Both the position numbers and the translations under genes were made by a program. Below, piece after piece: positions 51,968-60,380 of a DNA stretch of 64,000 bases (its first letter is position 1; each line of letters begins with the position of its first letter). The notes below the pieces were generated by a model that did not search any database, had not been told where the DNA came from, and worked only from the letters and a program-made list of their open reading frames with translations. The stretch spans positions 372,001 to 436,000 of the forward strand of contig NZ_JAPDRJ010000003.1 of assembly GCF_040706535.1 (NCBI RefSeq), in the 5' to 3' direction. Origin of the DNA: Lentisalinibacter orientalis (lineage in GTDB: Bacteria; Pseudomonadota; Gammaproteobacteria; Steroidobacterales; Woeseiaceae).

Positions 51968-52855
51968 TCAGTGCTCGGCCGACGAGGCCAGGGCTTCCAT
52001 GACGAAATCGTTGGCGTCCTGCTCGGCGTCGGGCAGCGCGGCGGTGACCGTGCAATGGACCGTGACGAACCGGCCCACCGGCGAGTGCGGGTGATGGATG
52101 CCGAGTTCACGTACCTGACGGGTGATGGAATCGGCGAAGGCGCGCACCGCGGACTCGTCGCCGCCGTGGACCAGTGCCACGATGCAGTCCTCCTCCAGCC
52201 GGGAAGCGATATCGCTGGCCCGGCGCAGGCGCCGGGTAATGCAGCGGGCGACCCGCCGGATCATCGACTCGGTGGCATGCCGGCCGAAGGTATCGAGATA
52301 GGCTCCGAACGCCTCGATGCGGAAGACGAGCAGGGACAGACGGTGGCCCTCCCGGCGGGCCAGCGCCCAGTCGTGGGTCAGCACGCCGTCGAAGAACGCG
52401 CGCGGCGCGAGTCCCGTCGACGCGTCCCGCCTCTCCGTCGCCGGCAGTGCCTCGGCGGGGTCCGGGGGACCGTCCGCCGCCTGTGCCTCGCCCCTGCGCA
52501 ACGACAGGTGGCAGGCCGCGTATTCCTTCCCCTCGGACGCCTCCAGCGGCGTCACACACAGGGACAACGGCGGCCCGGGCTCGTCCGGCATGCCCGGATA
52601 CACGGTGAGATAGATCGGCTCGCGGTCCGCCAGCGCCTGCGCCACCCGCGGCCAGTCGTCGCGGCCGCCGACCTTGTGCAGGATGCTCTTCAGGCTCTGG
52701 CCCGACACCTCCCCCGGGCTGAGCCGCGCCAGCTCGCCGAACGCCGGGTTGAAGAACACGGCCTGCCAGTCCTCGCCCTGCCTCGTCACCACCATCATCC
52801 CCTCGGGCAGGCCGAGCAGCAGTGACTCCAGCAGATTCTTGGACAGTGACTTCAT
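51968..52855 (-). CDS. PAS protein with a degenerate GGDEF domain
   Basis: 295 residues. N-terminal PAS-like domain (about residues 5-120): LESLLLGLPEGMMVVTRQGEDWQAVFFNPAFGELARLSPGEVSGQSLKSILH. The C-terminal half has GGDEF-fold features: DASTGLAPRAFFDGVLTHDWALARREGHRLSLLVFRIEAFGAYLDTFG and RRVARCITRRLRRASDIASR, but the catalytic loop reads SRLEEDCIVALVHG where an active enzyme has a YGGDEF-type motif. It is therefore unlikely to make cyclic di-GMP and may act as a nucleotide-binding or regulatory domain. No membrane segments. Starts 6 bp after the methylthioinosine phosphorylase gene. Confidence 0.82.
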   Translation of the reverse strand: MKSLSKNLLESLLLGLPEGMMVVTRQGEDWQAVFFNPAFGELARLSPGEVSGQSLKSILHKVGGRDDWPRVAQALADREPIYLTVYPGMPDEPGPPLSLCVTPLEASEGKEYAACHLSLRRGEAQAADGPPDPAEALPATERRDASTGLAPRAFFDGVLTHDWALARREGHRLSLLVFRIEAFGAYLDTFGRHATESMIRRVARCITRRLRRASDIASRLEEDCIVALVHGGDESAVRAFADSITRQVRELGIHHPHSPVGRFVTVHCTVTAALPDAEQDANDFVMEALASSAEH

Positions 52856-52861
52856 CGGTTC

Positions 52862-53641
52862 TCAGGCATCCTCCGGCGACGGCGCTGCGGCGCTGACGAC
52901 CAGTGCCAGCGCCACGCGGCTGGCCGCTTCGGCGCCACGAGTGAGGTTCTCCTCCAGGTCCGCGTGTATCGCCGCCTGGCCCCGTCCGGCCGCGCGATTG
53001 ACCAGCACCGCCAAACAAGCGTATTCGAGCGCGAGCTCCCGTGCCAGCACCGCCTCCGGCATGCCCGTCATGCCGATGTACTCGACGCCGTCCCGCGCCA
53101 GCCGGTCCACCTCTGCCCGGGTCTCGAGCCGCGGACCCTGGGTGACGCCGTAGATCCCGCCGGCGCGGCACGGGATGCCCAGGGCGGCGGCGCGGCCGAT
53201 CAATACCTGGCGCAGGGCCGCATCGTAGGGCTCCGTGAAATCGATGTGCTCGAGCGGCCCGGACTCGCCGTCGAAGAAGGTGGGCTCCCGGCCCCAGCTG
53301 TAATCGATGAGCTGGTCCGGCACGGCCAGCGTGCCCAGCGGCGGCTCCGCGGGTATGACGCCGACGGCGTTGACCGCGATCACGCGGCACACGCCGAGCT
53401 GGTCCAGGGCCCAGAGGTTGGCCCGGTAGTTCACCCGGTGGGGTGCGATGTCGTGCCGGTCGCCGTGGCGGGACAGGAACCAGAACCGCTCGCCCTCCGC
53501 GGCCAGCTCCATCAGCGGCGCGGACGGCGGACCGAACGGCGTCGTCATCTCCCGCGTGTCGACCACCTCCACGCCGGGCATGCGCTCCAGCCCGGAGCCG
53601 CCGATCACGGCAATTCCGCTGTCCTTCGTCCCTTCCTGCAT
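52862..53641 (-). CDS. Probable S-methyl-5'-thioinosine phosphorylase
   Basis: Purine nucleoside phosphorylase-fold enzyme of the methionine salvage/polyamine by-product route; releases hypoxanthine from methylthioinosine. 259 residues from ATG 53639-53641. Key segments: IAVIGGSGLERMPG, FLSRHGDRHDIAPHRVNYRANLWALDQLGVCRVIAVNAVG, LAVPDQLIDYSWGREPTFF, EHIDFTEPYDAALRQ, GIYGVTQGPRLETRAEV and GMTGMPEAVLARELALEYACL. As I recall it, P. aeruginosa PA3004 (an MTI phosphorylase) shows the same pattern, and the neighbouring hpt can salvage the hypoxanthine product. The N-terminus is ambiguous because the upstream 12-bp repeats place further in-frame ATGs at 53653, 53665 and 53677. Methylthioadenosine phosphorylase is the alternative. 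Confidence 0.85.
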   Translation of the reverse strand: MQEGTKDSGIAVIGGSGLERMPGVEVVDTREMTTPFGPPSAPLMELAAEGERFWFLSRHGDRHDIAPHRVNYRANLWALDQLGVCRVIAVNAVGVIPAEPPLGTLAVPDQLIDYSWGREPTFFDGESGPLEHIDFTEPYDAALRQVLIGRAAALGIPCRAGGIYGVTQGPRLETRAEVDRLARDGVEYIGMTGMPEAVLARELALEYACLAVLVNRAAGRGQAAIHADLEENLTRGAEAASRVALALVVSAAAPSPEDA

Positions 53642-53698
53642 TACCTCGCCCATTACCTCGCCCATTACCTCGCCCATTACCTCGCCCGTTACCTGGCC
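53639..53698. repeat. 12-bp tandem repeats at the methylthioinosine phosphorylase start
   Basis: The coding-strand unit GGCGAGGTAATG occurs in tandem: three exact units plus a variant ending in GTAACG and a weaker copy further upstream. Each perfect unit supplies GAGG and an in-frame ATG (53641, 53653, 53665, 53677). The array fills nearly all of the gap between the hpt stop and the phosphorylase coding region. Confidence 0.9.
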
Positions 53699-53700
53699 TG

Positions 53701-54270
53701 CTACAAGGGTTCCTCGAGAGCGTACAGGCCCGGCAGCTCTCGCCACCGTCCCTGATAGTCCATGCCGCAGCCGACGATGTAGCGGTCCGGCACCAGCAGG
53801 CCGACGAAGTCCGGGCTGAAGCGCGCTGCGCGGTCGGGCAGATCCTTGACGGTCAGCACGCAGGTGAGCACCTCCTCGGCCCCGGCCTCGCGGCAATGAT
53901 TCGCGACGGCCGCCAGCGTGACGCCCTCGTCGAGGATGTCGTCGACGACGAGCACCGACCGGCCCGCGAGCGGCGTCTCCGGCACGGCCTGCCAGCGCAG
54001 CTCTCCGCCGGTCGCACCGCGGCCATAGCGCCCTACCCGCAGCGTGTCGTTTACGTGGGAGATGCCGAGCCGGCGGGAGATCTCATTGGCCGGCATGCGC
54101 CCGCCCTCCAGCACGGCGACCAGCACGGGCTCGCGGCCGGCCAGGCGCGCGCTGATGTCGCCGGCCAGCCGATCGAAGGCGGCAGCCACCTCCTCCGGGC
54201 TCGCGATACGCTCGGCACCCTCGGGGATGCGCACGTCGCCGCCCTTGCCGCAGGAGGCGTCGTCAGGCAT
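53701..54270 (-). CDS. hpt: Hypoxanthine-guanine phosphoribosyltransferase
   Basis: Salvages hypoxanthine or guanine to IMP or GMP using PRPP. 189 residues from ATG 54268-54270, which overlaps the nagZ stop by 8 bp. PRPP-binding loop SVLVVDDILDEGVTLAAV near the middle, EPVLVAVLEGGRMPANEISRRLG in the N-terminal half, and LTVKDLPDRAARFSPDFVGLLVPDRYIVGCGMDY at the C-terminal end, the usual hood and aromatic base-stacking segment. The next gene produces hypoxanthine if it is a methylthioinosine phosphorylase, so the pair would form a short salvage route. Confidence 0.94.
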   Translation of the reverse strand: MPDDASCGKGGDVRIPEGAERIASPEEVAAAFDRLAGDISARLAGREPVLVAVLEGGRMPANEISRRLGISHVNDTLRVGRYGRGATGGELRWQAVPETPLAGRSVLVVDDILDEGVTLAAVANHCREAGAEEVLTCVLTVKDLPDRAARFSPDFVGLLVPDRYIVGCGMDYQGRWRELPGLYALEEPL

Positions 54271-55306
54271 CGAGTTCCAGCACCGGTCGGTCCATGGCCT
54301 CCGCGAGTTCGGCGTGCAGCGCCTGCCAGCGCTCGCCGCCCAGCAGCCGCTGGCGGCCGGTACGCCGCCGCCCGTGGAAACGGGCCAGGCGGACGAGGCT
54401 GGGCGGATTGCGGTAATCGCCGAGGCCCTCGGCCGTCGCCTCGGCACGTGCCCGGTCGTTGCAGACCAGCACCATGTCGCAGCCGGCATCCAGCGCCGCC
54501 CGCGCCCGGCGCGACATGCTGCCGACGCTCTCTGTGGCCTTCATGCTGAGGTCGTCGGAGAACACGGCGCCGTTGTAGCCCAGCCGCCCGCGCAGCTCCT
54601 CGCCGATCCACCAGCGGGAAAAGGTAGCCGGGCGGGCATCCATCTCGCTGTAGACCACGTGGGCCGTCATGATGCCGGGTACGCCGGCGCGCACGAGTCG
54701 CTCGAAGGGCTTCAGGTCTTCCATGATCTCGCCGTAGGGACGGCGGTCGACCGGCAGTTCCTCATGGGAGTCCGGCACCACCGCGCCGTGCCCGGGATAA
54801 TGCTTGGCCACCGCCGCCATGCCGGCGTCCTGCATCCCGTGCATGTAGGCCGCCGCGAGTTCGCCGGCCGCCTCCGGGTGGGCGTGGAAGGCCCGGTCGC
54901 CGATGACCTCGCTGAGACCCCAGTCGAGATCGAGCACCGGTGCGAAGGAGAAGTCGACACCGACCGCACCCAGCTCGGCTGCCAGCAACCAGCCAGTGTG
55001 GCGGGCGAGCCGTCGGCCGGTGTCCGGATCCACGTCATAGCGCCGCCCGAGCCAGCGGGCGGCCGGCAGCTCGGTGAAACCCTCGCGGAAGCGCTGGATG
55101 CGGCCGCCTTCCTGATCGACGGCGACCAGCAGCGCCGGCGTGCGCAGCCGGTGGATCGCCTCCGTCAGGGCGGTCAGCTGATCCGGCGAGGCATAGTTGC
55201 GGCTGAACAGGATCACGCCGCCCACGGCCGGATGCATCAGGAAATCCCGGTCCGCCGGCGTCAGTTCCGTCCCTTCGATGTCCGCCATCAGCGGGCCGAG
55301 TGACAT
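54263..55306 (-). CDS. nagZ: Beta-N-acetylhexosaminidase NagZ
   Basis: Cytoplasmic glycoside hydrolase family 3 enzyme that removes GlcNAc from anhydromuropeptides during peptidoglycan recycling and influences AmpC induction in some species. 347 residues from ATG 55304-55306 with GGAGG four bases before it; a TTG at 55351 is unlikely. Motifs: PAVGGVILFSRNYAS, LLVAVDQEGGRIQRFREGFT, VGVDFSFAPVLDLDWG, GDRAFHAHPE, the catalytic His/Asp loop VAKHYPGHGAVVPDSHEELPVD and the nucleophile region VFSDDLSMKA. Probably cotranscribed with hpt. Confidence 0.96.
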   Translation of the reverse strand: MSLGPLMADIEGTELTPADRDFLMHPAVGGVILFSRNYASPDQLTALTEAIHRLRTPALLVAVDQEGGRIQRFREGFTELPAARWLGRRYDVDPDTGRRLARHTGWLLAAELGAVGVDFSFAPVLDLDWGLSEVIGDRAFHAHPEAAGELAAAYMHGMQDAGMAAVAKHYPGHGAVVPDSHEELPVDRRPYGEIMEDLKPFERLVRAGVPGIMTAHVVYSEMDARPATFSRWWIGEELRGRLGYNGAVFSDDLSMKATESVGSMSRRARAALDAGCDMVLVCNDRARAEATAEGLGDYRNPPSLVRLARFHGRRRTGRQRLLGGERWQALHAELAEAMDRPVLELDA

Positions 55307-55388
55307 GCGCCCTCCGTCGTTCCTGCCGAAGATCTCGCCCCCGTCCGACAAAATACTTCAGCATCTGAGTCTAAAACTCTGAACTTCA

Positions 55389-56714
55389 TCATATTCTGTC
55401 GAATACCGCGACGGATTCCATGTGGCTGGTATGGGGGAACATATCCAGAACGCCGGCCGCAGACAATCCGAGACGCCCCGGGGCGGTCAGCGTGCCCGCG
55501 TCCCGCGCCAGGGTGCCCGGGTGACAGGACACGTACACCAGCCGCCGCGGCGGCCGCTCGGCGAAGTGCCGTGCCAGCGCGTCCGCGCCCGGCCGCGCGG
55601 GATCGAGCAGGACCCGGTCCCAGTCGGAACGCAGCCAGTCCTCGCCCGGATCGGGCTCGGCCAGGTCGCGGTTCAGGAAGGCGGCATTGCCGAGGCCGTT
55701 AGCCGCCGCATTCTCCTCCGCCCGTCGCACCAGATCGGTGCTGCCCTCGATGCCCAGCACTTCGCCGGACCGCCTGGCCAGCGGCAGCGTGAAATTGCCG
55801 ATGCCGCAGAACAGATCCAGCACGCGCTCCTCCGGCCCGGGCTCGAGCAGCTCCACCGCCCGGGACACCAGCGCCCGGTTCAGTGCGCCGTTCACCTGGA
55901 TGAAGTCCAGCGGCCGGAACCGGATCGACAGGTCGAACTCGGGCAGCTCGTAGCGGAGCGGCTCGGGCAGGCCGCCGTCGGCATCCGGCAGCGGCCGCAC
56001 CGTGTCCGCCCCGCCGGTCTGCAGGAAGAAGCGCAGCTCGTGCGCCTCCGCGAAGCCCCTGAGCCGCGCCTCGTCCTCCGCCGACGGCGTCTCGAGCACG
56101 CGCAGTACCAGCGCAGTGAGGTTGTCGCCGACGGCCACCTCTATCTGGGGGATCTGCTCGCGCACGGACAGCCCGGAGATCAGCTCCGCGAGTTCGCCGA
56201 GCAGCCCGCCGACGGGCTCCGCGAGGACCTCGCAGCGGCCCGTGTCGGTGACGTAGGGCTTGAAGCGCTCCCGGAAGCCCACCAGCACCCTGCCCTTGCC
56301 CTGGACATAGCGCACGCCCAGGCGGGCCCGGCGCCGGTAATTCCAGGCGGGCCCGCGCAGCGGCTCGAGCACCCGTTCCGGCGTGACGCCGCCGATGCGC
56401 TCCAGGTTGTCGAGCAGGACCTGCTGCTTGGCCTCGATCTGACGCTCGGCGGCCAGGTGCTGCAGCGAACAGCCGCCGCAGATGCCGTAGACCGCGCAGC
56501 GCGGCTCCACCCGATCCGGCGAGGGCTCCAGCACGGCCTCCAGCCGAGCCTCGTCGAAGTTCTTCCGCCGCCGCAGCCGCAGGAAGCGCACCCGCTCGCC
56601 GGCAAGGGCGCCGTCCACAAATACCTTCTTGCCGGGCACGTTGGCGATGCCCCGGCCGTCGTGGGTAATGCCCAGGATGCCGGCCTCTTCCGGCTCGCGC
56701 TGCTTCTTCGCCAT
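55389..56714 (-). CDS. rlmD: 23S rRNA (uracil-5-)-methyltransferase RlmD
   Basis: Methylates U1939 of 23S rRNA using SAM. 441 residues from ATG 56712-56714 (MAKKQREPEEAGILGITHDGRGIANVPGKKVFVDGALAGE, a TRAM domain). The Fe-S cysteines are in RCAVYGICGGCSLQH and a later GRCEVL. The SAM-binding motif is VLDLFCGIGNFTLPLARR, followed by DRVLLDPARPGA and the catalytic Cys in VYVSCHPGTLARD. Length and motif order match RlmD rather than RlmC or TrmA. The upstream exonuclease gene ends inside the open frame, so the internal ATG is preferred. Confidence 0.95.
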   Translation of the reverse strand: MAKKQREPEEAGILGITHDGRGIANVPGKKVFVDGALAGERVRFLRLRRRKNFDEARLEAVLEPSPDRVEPRCAVYGICGGCSLQHLAAERQIEAKQQVLLDNLERIGGVTPERVLEPLRGPAWNYRRRARLGVRYVQGKGRVLVGFRERFKPYVTDTGRCEVLAEPVGGLLGELAELISGLSVREQIPQIEVAVGDNLTALVLRVLETPSAEDEARLRGFAEAHELRFFLQTGGADTVRPLPDADGGLPEPLRYELPEFDLSIRFRPLDFIQVNGALNRALVSRAVELLEPGPEERVLDLFCGIGNFTLPLARRSGEVLGIEGSTDLVRRAEENAAANGLGNAAFLNRDLAEPDPGEDWLRSDWDRVLLDPARPGADALARHFAERPPRRLVYVSCHPGTLARDAGTLTAPGRLGLSAAGVLDMFPHTSHMESVAVFDRI

Positions 56715-56736
56715 TTTCTTCGCGATGGCGCAGGCC

Positions 56737-57519
56737 TCAGCGGCCGGCGGCACCGTCCCAGGCCTCGAGGAACTCCGCGAAGTGTGCCTCCCCGCTCTCG
56801 CCGAGGCTCCGGCGCACCCGTTCGTATTCCTGCTCGAGGTCGGCCGCCGACATACGGCCGCGCATGAACTCGAAGCGCAGATACACCAGGTAGGTGTTGA
56901 CGACGTCGGTCTCGCAGTAATTGCGTATGCCCTCGATGTCGCCGGCCTGCCACGCGCCCCAGACCTTGTCGCCGCTCATGCCGAGCTTGCCGGGGAATCC
57001 GAGCATCACGGCGATGTCGTCCAGGCCCGCCCGGGCGCGGGCCTGATAGCCGGACAGCACGTCCATGAGATCGATATGGCGCCAGTGGAAGCGGCCGAGG
57101 TAGTTGTTGTAGCGGTAGTCCCGCTCGCTGTCGCCGGTCTCCCAGTAGCGCGACGCCACCACGCCGTGCATTAGGGCCCGGTAATGCAGCACCGGCAGGT
57201 CGAAGCCGCTGCCGTTCCAGGACACGAGCGTGGGTGCGAAGCGCTCGATGCCGTCGAAGAAGCGGGTGACGATCTCCGCCTCGTCGGCATCCGGCTCGCC
57301 GAGGCTCCAGACCCGGAAGCTGTCGCCGGTCCTGAGCGCCACCGAGATGGCGACCACCCGGTGCAGATGCAGGGGCATGAACTCCGTGCCGGCATCCTGC
57401 AGCCGCTTGAAGGTCATGGCGGTCGCCACGTCGTCGTCGGACAGGTCGCCCAGATCCCACAGGCGCCGCCCCGCCTCGATGTCGGGTATGGTCTCTATAT
57501 CAAAGGAAAAACAATGCAT
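56737..57519 (-). CDS. Predicted 3'-5' exonuclease, PolB exonuclease-like (COG3298)
   Basis: 260 residues of the DnaQ-like fold. Exo I is FSFDIETIPDIEAGRRL, Exo II is LVSWNGSGFDLPVLHYRAL, and Exo III-type acidic residues lie in NYCETDVVNTYLVYLRF. The RYNNYLGRFHWRHIDLMDVLSGYQARARAGLDDIAVMLGFPGK segment is typical of this orphan exonuclease group. The catalytic Asp/Glu residues are present, so it should be active; substrate unknown. 12 bp downstream of acpS and 22 bp upstream of rlmD. Confidence 0.9.
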   Translation of the reverse strand: MHCFSFDIETIPDIEAGRRLWDLGDLSDDDVATAMTFKRLQDAGTEFMPLHLHRVVAISVALRTGDSFRVWSLGEPDADEAEIVTRFFDGIERFAPTLVSWNGSGFDLPVLHYRALMHGVVASRYWETGDSERDYRYNNYLGRFHWRHIDLMDVLSGYQARARAGLDDIAVMLGFPGKLGMSGDKVWGAWQAGDIEGIRNYCETDVVNTYLVYLRFEFMRGRMSAADLEQEYERVRRSLGESGEAHFAEFLEAWDGAAGR

Positions 57520-57531
57520 TAAGCTATCTTC

Positions 57532-57954
57532 TTAATTTGACTTATCATCCACTGGATCATTGACGGGCGGCCCGTCTGCCCTCTCCGCGACGGCGAATGC
57601 AAGCACCAGCCCCGCCTCGTCGGTGAGGCTGACGTGGGTGTTGCCGATGCCCAGCTGGCGGCAGACGGCCTGCCCGCGCTCCGAGAAGATCACCACCGGA
57701 CGCCCTCGGGGATCGGGCACGAAGCCGGCATCCCGGATCCACATGCCGTGGGCGAAACCGGTGCCCATGGCCTTCACCACCGCCTCCTTGGCCGCGAAGC
57801 GCATCGCCAGGAATCGCACCGGGCGCTTGTTGCGCCGGAACAGCTCGGCTTCCCGCGGCATCAGCAGCCGGCGCACGAAATGCTCCCCGAACCGCTGGTA
57901 GGCATCGGCGATACGGGAGATCTCGACGACGTCCGTGCCGACGCCGAATATCAA
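57532..57954 (-). CDS. acpS: Holo-[acyl-carrier-protein] synthase
   Basis: Transfers 4'-phosphopantetheine from CoA to apo-ACP. 140 residues. The conserved start is IFGVGTDVVEISRIADAYQRFGEHFVRRLL, with the Mg-binding Asp in GTDVVEI and Glu in RFAAKEAVVKAMGTGF; the LGIGNTHVSLTDEAGLVLAFAV end is typical. The start is a TTG at 57952-57954 that overlaps the pdxJ stop (TTGA); there is no nearby in-frame ATG or GTG. The C-terminus has about 15 extra Asp/Pro-rich residues beyond the usual end. Adjacent to pdxJ as in many Gammaproteobacteria. Confidence 0.93.
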   Translation of the reverse strand: MIFGVGTDVVEISRIADAYQRFGEHFVRRLLMPREAELFRRNKRPVRFLAMRFAAKEAVVKAMGTGFAHGMWIRDAGFVPDPRGRPVVIFSERGQAVCRQLGIGNTHVSLTDEAGLVLAFAVAERADGPPVNDPVDDKSN

Positions 57955-58682
57955 GAGCCCCGCGCTCCCTGCATCAGCTCGCGCATGCGCGCCACGGCGG
58001 CGCCGAGTCCCTCGATGACGGCACGGGCGATGATGGCATGGCCGATGTTGAGCTCGACGATCTCCGGGATGGCGGCGATCGGCCCCACGTTGTGATAGTG
58101 CAGGCCGTGCCCGGCGTGCACGGTCAGGCCGTTCTCCGCCCCGAAGCGCGCGGCCTCGCGGATGCGCTCGAGTTCCCCGGCCTGCTCCGCACCGTCCGCC
58201 TCCGCGTAGGCACCCGTGTGCAGTTCCACCACCGGCGCGCCGCAATCGTAGGCCGCCCTGAGCTGCTCGGGATCCGGATCGATGAACAGGGAGGGACGGA
58301 TGCCTGCCGTGGAGAGCTGCAGCACGGCGTCGGTCACCTCGTCACGACGCGAGAGGACATCGAGGCCGCCCTCGGTCGTGAGCTCCTCCCGCTTCTCCGG
58401 CACCAGGCAGCAATCGGCGGGCCGCAGCTCGAGGGCGATGGCGATCATCTCCTCCGTGACGGCCATCTCCAGGTTCATGCGCGTCTGCAGCGTCCCGGCC
58501 AGCACGCGCACGTCCCGGTCCTGGATGTGGCGCCGGTCCTCGCGCAGGTGCACGGTGATGCTGTCGGCGCCCGCACGCTCCGCGATGAACGCCGCCTCCA
58601 CGGGATCGGGATAGCGCGTGCCCCGCGCCTGGCGCAGGGTGGCCACGTGGTCGATGTTCACTCCGAGTTTCAGTGTCTGCAT
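57951..58682 (-). CDS. pdxJ: Pyridoxine 5'-phosphate synthase
   Basis: Forms pyridoxine 5'-phosphate from 3-amino-1-hydroxyacetone phosphate and deoxyxylulose phosphate. 243 residues, TIM barrel. LGVNIDHVATLRQARGTRYPDPVEAAFIAERAGADSITVHLREDRRHIQDRDV is diagnostic; also LVPEKREELTTEGGLDV and LTVHAGHGLHYHNVGPIAAIPEIVELNIGHAIIARAV. Its last bases form the acpS start codon overlap. recO is 43 bp upstream. Confidence 0.97.
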   Translation of the reverse strand: MQTLKLGVNIDHVATLRQARGTRYPDPVEAAFIAERAGADSITVHLREDRRHIQDRDVRVLAGTLQTRMNLEMAVTEEMIAIALELRPADCCLVPEKREELTTEGGLDVLSRRDEVTDAVLQLSTAGIRPSLFIDPDPEQLRAAYDCGAPVVELHTGAYAEADGAEQAGELERIREAARFGAENGLTVHAGHGLHYHNVGPIAAIPEIVELNIGHAIIARAVIEGLGAAVARMRELMQGARGS

Positions 58683-58725
58683 CTCGCTGTCTTCCTGTCC
58701 GGCCGGGCGCAGACCGGCTCCGGCC

Positions 58726-59475
58726 CTAACGGGCCTCGCCGTCGCCTGCTTCGCTGCGCCGGCGCATCGCGCGCATCACCCGCCGGCTGCTGAGCTCCCT
58801 GCCTTCCAGGCAGTGCTCCAGCGCCACCTGCAGGATACGGCGCGCCCGTTTCAGGAGCACCGGATCCTCCAGCCGTTCGGCGGCGATGTCGCGGAGTTCG
58901 GCGCCGCTGTACAGGGAGGCGTCGGGGCCGTCCGCGGTGACCCGGGCGACGCCCTCCGCCGCCTTCACCCGGTACCAGGCGTCGTCCTCCACCGGCAGGC
59001 CGGTAACCATATCATGCTCCAGATCGAGGCCGTAGCCGATGGCGCGCAGCAGCCTGAGCTCGAAGCAACGCAGCGTGAACTCCACGTCGAGACGGCTGGT
59101 CAGGCCGGTCACCGCCGCCTCATAGGCGGCGTAGACGTCGGGCTGGGCGTCGTGGCGATGGGTGAGCTTCAGCACCAGCTCGTTCACGTAGAAACCGGCC
59201 ATCAGCGCATCGCCGGAGAGGTCGGGCAGCCGGCCGGCCGCCTCCACGCCGGTCAACGTGCCGAGGTCGCCGGCGATGGACCAGGACAGCTCCAGCGGGG
59301 CGAAGGGTCGCAGTACCCCGCGGTAGCGCGAGCGGGCGGAGCGCACGCCGCGCGCCACCAGGCCGATGCGGCCGTGGTCCCGGCTGAAGATCTCGATCAG
59401 CTGGCTCGAGTCCCGGAACGGCCGGCTGTGCAGCAGGAAGCCGGGCTGGGAGGCGATGCGGGAGCGCTGGCTCAC
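58726..59475 (-). CDS. recO: DNA repair protein RecO
   Basis: Mediator that loads RecA onto SSB-coated DNA with RecR. 249 residues. The N-terminal OB-fold reads PGFLLHSRPFRDSSQLIEIFSRDHGRIGLVARGVRSARSRYRGVLRPFAPLELSW; the helical C-terminal part has YVNELVLKLTHRHDAQPDVYAAYEAAV and FELRLLRAIGYGLDLE. The zinc-finger cysteines of some RecO proteins are missing, as in E. coli. Overlaps the era stop by 4 bp. Confidence 0.95.
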   Translation of the reverse strand: MSQRSRIASQPGFLLHSRPFRDSSQLIEIFSRDHGRIGLVARGVRSARSRYRGVLRPFAPLELSWSIAGDLGTLTGVEAAGRLPDLSGDALMAGFYVNELVLKLTHRHDAQPDVYAAYEAAVTGLTSRLDVEFTLRCFELRLLRAIGYGLDLEHDMVTGLPVEDDAWYRVKAAEGVARVTADGPDASLYSGAELRDIAAERLEDPVLLKRARRILQVALEHCLEGRELSSRRVMRAMRRRSEAGDGEAR

Positions 59476-60380
59476 CGGGACTCGTAACCGAACTCGCGCA
59501 GGCTCTTCTCGCTATCCGCCCAGTTCTCGCGCACCTTGACCCACAGCTCCAGGTGCACGGGCGCGCCGAGCATCCGTTTCAGCTCCCGCCGGGCCGCGGT
59601 GCCCACCGCCTTCAGGACGCCGCCGCCCCGTCCGACCACGATCCCCTTGTGGGACGGCTTGTCCACGTACACGACGGCGTGGATCTCGTAGCCGGTGCGG
59701 CTGCGGTCGAACTTCTCGATGACCACGGTGAGCCCGTAGGGCAGTTCGTCGCGCAGCCTCAGCGTCAGCTTCTCGCGGATCAGCTCCGCGGCCATGAAGC
59801 TCTCGCTGCGGTCGGTGACGGTGTCCCGGTCGTACAGCGGCGGCGAGAGCGGCAGGTAGCGCGGGATGAGCTCGAGCAGTCGGTTCACGTTGTCGCCGGT
59901 GCGCGCCGAGAGCGGCACGATCTCGGCGAAATCCGCCTGGTCGGCGACCCGCGCCAGCGTCTCCAGCAGACGCTCCTTCGGCCGCACGAGATCGGCCTTG
60001 TTGGCGACCGCGATGACGGGGTGACCCGAGTCGCGGATGCGCTCCAGCACCATCTGGTCCGCCCCGCGCCAGCCCCTGGCGTCGAAAAGGAACAGCAGCA
60101 GATCCGCCTCCGCGGCGGCACCGGTGGCCGCCCGGTTCATCGCCCGGTTGATGGCGCGCGGCTGGTTGCCGTGCAGGCCCGGCGTGTCCACGAAGATGAT
60201 CTGCGCGCCCTCACGCTCCGTGATGCCGTGGATGCGGTGGCGGGTGGTCTGGGGCCGCGGCGTGACGATGCTCACCTTGCGGCCGACGATGCGGTTGATC
60301 AGCGTGGACTTGCCCACATTCGGCCGCCCGACGACGGCCACGAAACCGCACCTGTGGTCCTGTTGCTGTTGTTCCGACAT
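59472..60380 (-). CDS. era: GTPase Era
   Basis: Ras-like GTPase for 30S ribosome maturation that binds 16S rRNA. 302 residues. G1 VGRPNVGKSTLINRIVG, G2 region TTRHRIHGI, G3 FVDTPGLHG, G4 VANKADL, and a C-terminal KH domain (IREKLTLRLRDELPYGLTVVIEKF, IVVGRGGGVLKAVGTAARRELKRMLG). Each of the three 13-bp repeats just upstream carries TAGGA, and the nearest one lies 4 bases from the ATG. rnc is directly upstream and recO overlaps its end. Confidence 0.97.
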   Translation of the reverse strand: MSEQQQQDHRCGFVAVVGRPNVGKSTLINRIVGRKVSIVTPRPQTTRHRIHGITEREGAQIIFVDTPGLHGNQPRAINRAMNRAATGAAAEADLLLFLFDARGWRGADQMVLERIRDSGHPVIAVANKADLVRPKERLLETLARVADQADFAEIVPLSARTGDNVNRLLELIPRYLPLSPPLYDRDTVTDRSESFMAAELIREKLTLRLRDELPYGLTVVIEKFDRSRTGYEIHAVVYVDKPSHKGIVVGRGGGVLKAVGTAARRELKRMLGAPVHLELWVKVRENWADSEKSLREFGYESR

